Source: Mycolicibacterium iranicum
GTDB taxonomy: Bacteria; Actinomycetota; Actinomycetes; Mycobacteriales; Mycobacteriaceae
Length of the DNA: 64,000 nucleotides
Direction of reading: 5' to 3'
Assembly: GCF_002101705.1 (NCBI RefSeq)
Contig: NZ_LQPC01000020.1
Location: 62,001-126,000, forward strand
Position 1 is the first letter of the stretch; every line of letters begins with the position of its first letter. The notes beneath the pieces were generated by a model. It saw only the letters and a program-made list of their open reading frames with translations, was not told the DNA's origin and ran no database searches. Shown one piece after another: positions 57,776 through 64,000 of the stretch. A program made the translations under genes and the position numbers.

Positions 57776-59116
57776 TCAGCCGAGTTCGTAGTCGAGGCCC
57801 GCGAGGTGACCGCGCGCCTGCGCGCGGGCCACCGGGGTGATCGCGCTGTCGCGCAGCGCCTGCCAGCCGTCACGGTCGTCGCGCCCCTCGGGGAGGTCGA
57901 GCCAGCGGCGCAGCAGATCGGTGCGGCCCTGGGTGTTCTCGGCAAGTACGGCGTCGCGCAGTGTCGCCGACAGCTGGGTGCGCAGCCGCGCGATCGCCGG
58001 TGACACCGACTGTGTGAGCAGCGGCCCCGAGTAACGGGTCAGGGCAGTTTCGACGTCGCCCGCGTCCAGCGCCTCGAACACCTCGCCGATGTCGCTCGTG
58101 ATCGAGGTCAGCAGCCGATACGGCCGCGAGCCCAGGTTCTCGGCACCGATCACCTTGCGCAGCCGCGACATTTCGGCCCGCACCGTGACGACGTCGAGGT
58201 CTTTGTCGTCGAGCAGCACGGCGAGATGGTCGGCGGACAGGCCCTCGGGGTGACGGCTGAGCAGCACAAGAATGTCGGCGTGCCTGCCGGTGAGGTGGGT
58301 GGCCTGCAGGTGCCCGTAGCTGTCGGTCGTCATCCAACGCGGCCGGTCCCCGCCGAGCACGACGAGGTGTGGCTTGCGGGCGGCCGGTTCGGCGTTGATG
58401 CCGGCGAGCCGAAGCAGCGCGAGGTGGTTCTCGACGGCGACGGCCGTCGCCCGCACCAGGGCCAGCGTCTGCGAGGTCGCGACGGGGGTTCCGCCCGTGA
58501 GGTCGATGGCGCCGAGCAGCGCACCGGTGGTCGGATCGTGCACCGGCGCGGCGGTGCAGCTCCAGGTCTGGACGACGCGGGAGAAGTGTTCGGAGCCGTG
58601 GATCTGCAGTTCGCGATCGAGCGCCAGCGCGGTGCCGGGGGCATTGGTTCCCGCGCCCCGTTCGCTCCAGTCGGCGCCCGGTACGAAGTTCATCGCCTCG
58701 GCCCTGCGGCACGCGGTCGGGTCACCTTCGACCCACAGCAAGGTGCCGTCAGCGGCGCTGACCGCGACGACCACGCCGGAGTCGACGGCGTCGTCGACGA
58801 GGAGCCTGCGGATCACCGGCAGCGCCGGGGCGAGCGGATGCGTCTCTCTCAACCGCTCGACCGCCGTGATGGCGGCTGCCGCGCGGGCCGCGTCCTGATC
58901 GGGATCGACCCCGCCCGCGAGGCTTCGTTCCCAGCTCTGCGCGACGATGGGACGCACCTCGTTCGAGTTGAGGTAGGTGGCGTCGACCTCGCCGGTGATG
59001 AACAGCTCGTGGACGGCGCGGAGCCGCGACGGCGACGGGCGGGCCGATGCCCGTCCGGCTGAGGTGTTCGAAGCTGCCACCCGGCGTTTTCCCTTTGTCC
59101 ACGTGGTGTCCGCCAT
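57776..59116 (-). CDS. GAF-domain transcriptional regulator (AcoR-like, no AAA domain)
   Basis: 446 residues from the ATG at 59116. The N-terminal part (VRPIVAQSWERSLAGGVDPD) and GAF domain (about 80-250: VVVAVSAADGTLLWVEGD, GTNAPGTALALDRELQIHGSEHFSRVVQTWSC) match sensors of the AcoR family. Instead of a sigma54 AAA+ domain it has a C-terminal winged-helix-like region (ADILVLLSRHPEGLSADHLAVLL through VTVRAEMSRLRKVIG). Mycobacteria lack sigma54, so it probably activates SigA promoters. Candidate regulator of the nearby aldehyde dehydrogenase in response to an alcohol or aldehyde. Confidence 0.8.
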   Translation of the reverse strand: MADTTWTKGKRRVAASNTSAGRASARPSPSRLRAVHELFITGEVDATYLNSNEVRPIVAQSWERSLAGGVDPDQDAARAAAAITAVERLRETHPLAPALPVIRRLLVDDAVDSGVVVAVSAADGTLLWVEGDPTACRRAEAMNFVPGADWSERGAGTNAPGTALALDRELQIHGSEHFSRVVQTWSCTAAPVHDPTTGALLGAIDLTGGTPVATSQTLALVRATAVAVENHLALLRLAGINAEPAARKPHLVVLGGDRPRWMTTDSYGHLQATHLTGRHADILVLLSRHPEGLSADHLAVLLDDKDLDVVTVRAEMSRLRKVIGAENLGSRPYRLLTSITSDIGEVFEALDAGDVETALTRYSGPLLTQSVSPAIARLRTQLSATLRDAVLAENTQGRTDLLRRWLDLPEGRDDRDGWQALRDSAITPVARAQARGHLAGLDYELG

Positions 59117-59174
59117 CACACGTGGTGCCAGAGTAGCGCGATTGACGCCATGTTTGGTCGGCGTGCCGAGAGTA

Positions 59175-59219
59175 CTGTGCGGCCCCCGTTCGGCTCCCCT
59201 CCTCGCGGGGGCCGCACAG
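59175..59219 (-). terminator. Large hairpin downstream of esxT
   Basis: CTGTGCGGCCCCCG (59175-59188) and CGGGGGCCGCACAG (59206-59219) form a perfect 14-bp stem with a 17-nt loop, 16 nt past the esxT stop. There is no U tract, as is common for mycobacterial terminators. Confidence 0.75.
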
Positions 59220-59235
59220 ACTCGGGGCGGGGCTT

Positions 59236-59532
59236 CTAGAAGCCCCAGGCGTTGGCGGCCCTTCGGTCGGTGTCGGCCACGTCGTCGGAACCGTCGCGCA
59301 CCGCGTTGCCGAGGCTGATGAGGATTTCGTTGAGCGCACCAGCGGACTGCTCCCATCGGGTCTGCTCGACGCGGTAGGCGTCGGCGGCCTCGCGGGTCCA
59401 CGTCGCCTGCAGGGGCGCGATCTGTGCGCGCAGGTCCTCGAGCGCGGCGTTGAATCGCGCCGATGTCGAATGGATCTCCTGACGGACCGTGTACTCGATC
59501 TCGCCGAAGTCGTAGGACAGCGTCTCGGTCAC
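59236..59532 (-). CDS. esxT: ESX-4 WXG100 protein EsxT
   Basis: 98 residues, helix-turn-helix hairpin without signal peptide. Very close to Rv3444c (FxxIEYxVRQEIHxTxARFNAAL; NEILIxLGNAVR). The turn is ATWTREAADAYRVEQTRWEQ, with Trp-x-Arg in place of the usual WxG; the partner EsxU keeps WGG. It forms a heterodimer with EsxU for export by ESX-4. The C-terminal DRRAANAWGF is in the region of the ESX signal. Starts 9 nt after esxU. Confidence 0.95.
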   Translation of the reverse strand: MTETLSYDFGEIEYTVRQEIHSTSARFNAALEDLRAQIAPLQATWTREAADAYRVEQTRWEQSAGALNEILISLGNAVRDGSDDVADTDRRAANAWGF

Positions 59533-59541
59533 CGGTGCCTC

Positions 59542-59874
59542 CTACAGACTCGCCGCGACGGATCCGATGCGCTGAGAGTGGCCGTCGGCCACCTCGCGCA
59601 GCACCCGTTCGTTGTCGCGGATGGTCTCCGCGATGCGCTGCAGGGCGGAGTGCAGCTTGAGCGACTCGGCGTTCCAGCGTTCCATGACCTCGCGGAATCG
59701 AACCGCCGCGACGCCTCCCCACACCGACGGCGGCACGTTGGCCATGGCGCCGATGAACGACTGCAACATCGCGCGGATCTCCTCGTTGCGGTTGTCGGTC
59801 TTGTTCGCCACCGACACCATGAGGTCGAAGTCGGTGGCCAGCGCGGGCCCGGGCGGACCTGACGGTGTCGGCAT
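59542..59874 (-). CDS. esxU: ESX-4 WXG100-type protein EsxU
   Basis: 110 residues from the ATG at 59874 (GAAAGG upstream). The helical hairpin has NRNEEIRAMLQSFIGAMANVPPSVWGGVAAVRFREVMERWNAESLKLH; the WGG is the WxG turn. Close to Rv3445c. A short Pro-rich N-terminus (PTPSGPPGP) precedes the fold. Co-transcribed with esxT and preceded by a GGAAC-17-CGTCC promoter, consistent with SigM control reported for this pair in M. tuberculosis. Confidence 0.95.
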   Translation of the reverse strand: MPTPSGPPGPALATDFDLMVSVANKTDNRNEEIRAMLQSFIGAMANVPPSVWGGVAAVRFREVMERWNAESLKLHSALQRIAETIRDNERVLREVADGHSQRIGSVAASL

Positions 59875-59925
59875 GTGGATCCTTTCTCGACATGTTCGAA
59901 AGTTGTTCAAACGCTTCTGTAGATA

Positions 59926-59952
59926 GGACGCAGCAGGCACCAATTCGGTTCC
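59926..59952 (-). promoter_or_regulatory. ECF (SigM-type) promoter of esxU-esxT
   Basis: On the minus strand GGAAC (59952-59948), 17-nt spacer, CGTCC (59930-59926), followed by TATCT. Predicted start near 59918 gives a leader of about 45 nt. It matches the promoter at 50556-50582 in hexamers, spacing and flanks. Confidence 0.7.
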
Positions 59953-59965
59953 ACCGATTCAGATT

Positions 59966-61084
59966 TCATTTCAGCGCTCGGGCCGACTGCACCGCCTCGA
60001 CACAAACTTGCTCGACGCGCTCGGGGTGACCGCTCGGGTGCTGGCAACCGATCGCGATACGAGTCGTCCCGTCGATCAGGACCGCCCAGCGCGTCTCCGT
60101 GTCGCCTCGCCGCTCCACGTAGGTCACGGCGGCTCTCCCGCCGAACTGCCCCGCCGGACGGAAATCGAAGAACACCCCGGAAGGCTCGGAATCGATTGCT
60201 GCTCGCAGAGTTTCGGCAATCCTCGGCAGGGACGTCCCCGAGCGGACGGACTGCGTGATGTGCAGGGCAGGAATGCCTGCCGGCGGAGCCACCCGCACCC
60301 GCTCCGATCCAGCGCCCGACGTGACCCGTTCGGCAGCCCACGTGGCGGGAACCCTGACCTCGACCCGGCCGTCGGTAAGCAACCGGGTCGCATCACCCGA
60401 ATCAGGTTGCGCGGTGAGCGCCTGCGCCGCCCAGCTACCACCCGCCGCGCCCGCGGTCAGCGCGAGCCCCGCCATCACCGCGACGGCCCGCCGCCCCGGG
60501 CGGACGCGGATGCGCGGTGAACGTTCCGGAAACATCGCAGCCGCGGCAGAGGCTAGTCGTTGACGAGTACTGTGCGAGAACGGGATTCCGCGGCGTCGCA
60601 GAGTCGCGATCACATCGGTCGGCAGTGGCTGGACACCCGACGGTGTGTCGATGACCAGCGAACTCGAGCCCGCCAGATGGGCTTCGACGTCGAGGGAACC
60701 GCGGGGGAATACCTGCGGCTCCGACGACGCCGACGTCACGACGATCCAGTCCGTGGACAGCTCGACGATCGTCGCCTCGCTACTGAGTACCACCGACCGT
60801 GGCACCACGATGCAATCGGCGAACACGGTGCGGGCGGCCGCGACTACCACGTCGAGACGACCCGCCGACCACCATGTCGGCACGACGATCACCACCGGCC
60901 CATCGACACCGTCCGCCGCGGCACCGAGAACGTCACGCCACAGGTCGTCTACGGCGATGACACCGTCGTCCATTAGCGCGAGCCGATCGTCGATACACTC
61001 CAGCGCCACTGAAACCTTCTGTAAGGAAACAGAACCGGGGCCGCACACCGCCTCGGGACCGACCTCGACGACACACGCGGTCAT
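59966..61084 (-). CDS. Type VII secretion-associated protein (Rv3446c-like)
   Basis: 372 residues from the ATG at 61084 (ATGA overlap with the eccC4 stop); the longer open frame inside eccC4 is noise. The N-terminal two-thirds look like an ASKHA or MreB-like domain (VVEVGPEAVCGPG, VVIVVPTWWSAGRLDVVVAAARTVF). A membrane segment lies at about 205-225 (AVAVMAGLALTAGAAGGSWA) and an extracytoplasmic domain of about 145 residues follows (VRVPATWAAERVTSG ... VEAVQSARALK). Always found in ESX-4 loci; its role in the secretion machine is undefined. Confidence 0.85.
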   Translation of the reverse strand: MTACVVEVGPEAVCGPGSVSLQKVSVALECIDDRLALMDDGVIAVDDLWRDVLGAAADGVDGPVVIVVPTWWSAGRLDVVVAAARTVFADCIVVPRSVVLSSEATIVELSTDWIVVTSASSEPQVFPRGSLDVEAHLAGSSSLVIDTPSGVQPLPTDVIATLRRRGIPFSHSTRQRLASAAAAMFPERSPRIRVRPGRRAVAVMAGLALTAGAAGGSWAAQALTAQPDSGDATRLLTDGRVEVRVPATWAAERVTSGAGSERVRVAPPAGIPALHITQSVRSGTSLPRIAETLRAAIDSEPSGVFFDFRPAGQFGGRAAVTYVERRGDTETRWAVLIDGTTRIAIGCQHPSGHPERVEQVCVEAVQSARALK

Positions 61085-64000
61085 GGTGGCGGATCGACCC
61101 AGCCGACCTGGACCAGCTCGTCGGGCCTGCCTCGCATCACCAGTGTCCCGCGCCCGGCCGGAAGCGACGCCGGTCTGACGGTGCCCAGCAGCACACCGTC
61201 GTCGGGCGTGGCGCTCATCATCAGACCCGCGCAGCCCATGTCGCGCATCCGTGCCAGCACCGGGTCGAACATTGCACGTGCCGCGCCGCCGGAGCGTCGG
61301 GCCACGATGACGTGCAATCCGAGATCCTTGGCGTGGGGCAGAAAGTCGGCCAGCGGTGTCAGCGGGTTTCCGGTGGCGCCCGCAACGAGGTCGTAGTCGT
61401 CGACGATGACGAAGATGTCGGGTCCCGTCCACCAGGAGCGGTCTCGCAGCTGACGCTGGGTGACGCACTCGTCGGGCATCCGGGCATTCAGGGTCTCGGC
61501 GAGCGCCGCGATCCGGGATGTGACCGCGGGTCCTGATACCGAATAGCCAGTGAGGTCGCCGTGTTCGACGACGCCGAGCAGGGTGCGTCGGTAGTCGACG
61601 ATCTCGAGCCGGATGTCGTCGTCGGACTCGGTGAGCTCGGTGCACAGGAGGCGCAGCACCGCGGTCTTACCGCACTCGTTGTCGCCCAGCACCAGCAGGT
61701 GCGAGTGTTCGGCGAAATCGATGGCGATGGGCCGAAGGTCCCGCTCCCCCAGTCCGAGAACGACCTCGCCGCGACCGCTGCGGACCGAGAGTGCGCGGCG
61801 GTCCACCCGACCGGGCAGCAGCTCGACGGGCGGTGCGACACCTCCGCCGCGGACGGCGTCGACGCTGGGCAGCGCGATCGCGGTCTCCCGGCCGTCGCGG
61901 GTGAGGCTCCGCCCGGGTGGGCGGTCGGCCAACTCACGCGCACGTCTGCGGTCCATCTCCGAGTCCGCGGGGTCTCCGAGCCTCAACTCGATGCGGGTAC
62001 CGATCTGGTCCTTGAGTGCAGGCCGCAGGTCGGCCCACCGCGACACGGCGATCATCACGTGGATCCCGTACGAAAGTCCCTGCGCCGCAATCGCGGTGAT
62101 CTTGGACTCCAGCCCGTCGAAATCCTGGCGGAGGGTAGCCCAGCCATCGACCACGAGGAACACCTCGCCATAGGGATCGGAAGCCGAAGACTCCCGGCTC
62201 CGCAGCAGTGATTCGAGCTGGGCCACGGTGCGACGGCACAAGTCGGTGTCGCGCCTACTGGCCACCGACCCGACGTGGGGCAGGTTCTGCAGGGTTGCGA
62301 GCTGGCCGCCGCCGAAGTCCAGACAGTAGAACTGCACTGCCGCGGCGTCGTGCGCGGCGGCCAGCGAACACATGATCGTCCGCAGCGCCGTTGATTTGCC
62401 AGACCGGGGTGCGCCGACCACGGCGACATTGCCGCTCGCACCGGACAGGTCGACGATGTACGGATCTCGCCGCTGCTCGAAGGGGCGGTCCACCACACCG
62501 ATCGGCACCTGCAGCGGGCGCATCGGCTCGGGCGGCAGGAGGTCGTTCAAGTGCGGCGACGCTCCCAGCGGCGGCAACCAGACGCGATGGGCGGGCGTGC
62601 CACGCCCGGTCAGCCGGGCAAGCACCGCGTCGAGAAGTGTTTTGCCGGAGGGCTTTGCGGCCGCCGGTTCGGATTCTTCGGTGAGCGTGAAGCGCGCTAC
62701 AGCACAGGGCGTTTCGTCGTGTCGCAGACGTGGCGTGTAATCCCCGGAGACGAACACCGTCTGGAATCGGGTCAGCGCGCCCGCGGCGGTCTTGAGGTAC
62801 GCCGCACCGGGCTGCGACGGCAGATGGTATGCGTCCGGCACGCCGAGCACGGCGCGGGACTCGCTGGCCGAGAACGTCTTGAGGCAGATTCGGTACGACA
62901 GGTGGGTCTCCAGCCCCCGCAGCCTGCCCTCGTCGAGACGCTGGGTCGCCAGCAGCAGATGCATGCCCAGGGACCGGCCAAGCCGTCCGATCGCGACGAA
63001 GAGTTCGGCGAAATCAGGATGCTGGCTGAGCATTTCGGAGAACTCGTCGACGATGATGAACAGCGCAGGCAGCGGCGCCAAGGCGCGCCCCTCGGCGCGG
63101 GCCCGCGCGTACTCGGCGATGTTGGTGGCATTGCCCGCCGCCCGCAACAGTTCCTGACGCCGGTTGACCTCGCCGGAGAGAGCCTCGCGCATCCGGGACA
63201 CCAGCGGAGCCTCGTCGGCAAGGTTGGTGATCACCGCCGAAACATGGGCGACCTTTTCCAGTCCGAGAAACGTCGCACCGCCCTTGAAATCGACCAGCAC
63301 GAGGTTCAGCGCTTGCGGGGAGTGCGCCGCGACCATCCCGAGAACCAACGTACGGAGAAATTCGGACTTACCCGATCCCGTTGCCCCCACGCACAAGCCG
63401 TGGGGGCCCATCCCGTCGGCGGCGGCCTCCTTGATGTCGAGTTCGACGACGGAGCCATCCTCTGCCACCCCGATCGGCACTCGCAGCGATGAGGGCCCGG
63501 CAGCGCGCGACCACAGCTGATCGGGATCGATCGTCTCGGGATCGTCGATCCCCATCAGCGCGGGCCAGTCCCGCGCGCGGTGCAACGCTGACGTATGGTC
63601 CGGCCGGTAGCGCGCGATCCGCCGCGCGCACGCCACCGCGTCAGCGAGCGCAAGCCCGTCGCGGGGCTCACCGCCGCCGGGGCCGACCACGAGGAACGTC
63701 GTCGACTCCCGCGGCGCCGGCGGTGTTCCACCGTCGACGATCTCGACCCGGTGAACCACTCGCGAACTGCGGCGGTGCGGAAGCCATTTCACCCATTCCC
63801 ACTCCCGCGTCGGCGGAGCAGCGATGGCCACGAGATCGGGGTGGTGCAGCATCGCCACCTGGCACACCAGCGCCCGCGCCGCGGGCCGCGGCAGAGTGAC
63901 GTGCGGTGACGAGCGCAGCGTCACCGTCAGTGGCACGCCGTCGACCACGGCACGATTGGTCACCAACCGCCGGAGGGCTTCGACGGTCACCGGGTCTGCA
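61081..64000 (-). CDS. eccC4: ESX-4 FtsK/SpoIIIE ATPase EccC4 (5' end outside window)
   Basis: 973 C-terminal codons are in the window; the frame stays open past the right edge, so the N-terminal membrane anchor (about 260 residues) is missing here. Three ATPase domains are visible: ATPase 1 with GATGSGKS and NLVLVDFKGG, ATPase 2 with GAPRSGKS and FYCLDFGGG, and ATPase 3 with GDNECGKT and IFVIVDDYD. EccC energises export by the ESX membrane complex and recognises EsxB-type signals through its last ATPase. Upstream gene of the minus-strand cluster with the Rv3446c-like gene. Confidence 0.95.
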   Translation of the reverse strand, partial: ADPVTVEALRRLVTNRAVVDGVPLTVTLRSSPHVTLPRPAARALVCQVAMLHHPDLVAIAAPPTREWEWVKWLPHRRSSRVVHRVEIVDGGTPPAPRESTTFLVVGPGGGEPRDGLALADAVACARRIARYRPDHTSALHRARDWPALMGIDDPETIDPDQLWSRAAGPSSLRVPIGVAEDGSVVELDIKEAAADGMGPHGLCVGATGSGKSEFLRTLVLGMVAAHSPQALNLVLVDFKGGATFLGLEKVAHVSAVITNLADEAPLVSRMREALSGEVNRRQELLRAAGNATNIAEYARARAEGRALAPLPALFIIVDEFSEMLSQHPDFAELFVAIGRLGRSLGMHLLLATQRLDEGRLRGLETHLSYRICLKTFSASESRAVLGVPDAYHLPSQPGAAYLKTAAGALTRFQTVFVSGDYTPRLRHDETPCAVARFTLTEESEPAAAKPSGKTLLDAVLARLTGRGTPAHRVWLPPLGASPHLNDLLPPEPMRPLQVPIGVVDRPFEQRRDPYIVDLSGASGNVAVVGAPRSGKSTALRTIMCSLAAAHDAAAVQFYCLDFGGGQLATLQNLPHVGSVASRRDTDLCRRTVAQLESLLRSRESSASDPYGEVFLVVDGWATLRQDFDGLESKITAIAAQGLSYGIHVMIAVSRWADLRPALKDQIGTRIELRLGDPADSEMDRRRARELADRPPGRSLTRDGRETAIALPSVDAVRGGGVAPPVELLPGRVDRRALSVRSGRGEVVLGLGERDLRPIAIDFAEHSHLLVLGDNECGKTAVLRLLCTELTESDDDIRLEIVDYRRTLLGVVEHGDLTGYSVSGPAVTSRIAALAETLNARMPDECVTQRQLRDRSWWTGPDIFVIVDDYDLVAGATGNPLTPLADFLPHAKDLGLHVIVARRSGGAARAMFDPVLARMRDMGCAGLMMSATPDDGVLLGTVRPASLPAGRGTLVMRGRPDELVQVGWVDPPP

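Noticed and set aside
59888-59910. TCGAACATGTCGA upstream of esxU as a LexA box
   Set aside because: Half-sites are too close and imperfect compared with TCGAAC-N4-GTTCGA; the ECF promoter explains the region better.

Overview
The window is chromosomal DNA of a GC-rich mycobacterium, most likely a fast-growing Mycolicibacterium of the M. smegmatis / M. vanbaalenii type. The gene order follows the M. tuberculosis stretch from about Rv3395c (imuA') and Rv3396c (guaA) through choD, guaB3, guaB2, rsdA-sigD, whiB3, groEL1-groES, tsaD-rimI-tsaB-tsaE-alr, gadB-nnrD, glmS, glmM and rpsI-rplM to esxT-esxU-eccC4 (ESX-4). Lineage-specific blocks sit between these core genes. Homologue names are recognised from memory and sequence features; no database search was run. 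No tRNA, rRNA, insertion sequence, prophage or CRISPR array was seen.

Region by region. 1-6.4 kb: the start of SOS mutasome gene imuA' under a LexA box, diverging from a six-gene operon (lipase, SDR, ferritin-like di-iron protein, Baeyer-Villiger-type monooxygenase, MerR regulator, TenA-like protein). 6.4-14.7 kb: an Ag85-like secreted esterase, guaA, a divergent NarL-type two-component pair whose kinase contains two membrane-plus-kinase modules, cholesterol oxidase and a TetR regulator. 14.7-21.4 kb: guaB3-guaB2, a DUF5319 protein, the SigD/RsdA pair, a TPR-like protein with a 9-bp minisatellite, and whiB3. 21.4-27.5 kb: a DUF4349 lipoprotein, a three-gene nitrile hydratase / thiocyanate hydrolase-like operon, an AroG-type DAHP synthase behind a leader peptide with the run Tyr-Trp-Arg-Phe, two small secreted proteins, a membrane protein and a cupin. 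27.6-31.4 kb: groES-groEL1 with CIRCE, and a 13E12-type HNH protein whose leaderless start codon lies inside a perfect LexA box. 31.4-42.8 kb: a minus-strand chain of overlapping housekeeping genes (alr, hydrolase, tsaE, tsaB, rimI, tsaD), then gadB, nnrD, a STAS protein and glmS. 42.8-48.8 kb: F420-type redox enzymes, a geranylgeranyl-reductase-family flavoprotein, a TetR/acyl-CoA dehydrogenase divergon and a bacterial Insig homologue. 48.8-64 kb: ESX-associated genes, glmM, rpsI-rplM, an aldehyde dehydrogenase block, and the ESX-4 genes esxT, esxU, an Rv3446c homologue and eccC4, which runs off the right edge.

The genes cover purine synthesis (guaA, guaB2, guaB3), cell-wall precursor supply (glmS, glmM, alr), tRNA t6A modification (tsaB, tsaD, tsaE), proteostasis, lipid and sterol metabolism, and type VII secretion. 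Three regulatory layers can be read directly. LexA boxes stand at both imuA' and the HNH gene. A matched pair of GGAAC-17-CGTCC promoters links esxU-esxT with the separate Rv3440c/Rv3439c-like pair. Several accessory operons have palindromic operators over apparently leaderless promoters. The most striking single element is the aromatic amino acid attenuator-like leader of the DAHP synthase gene.
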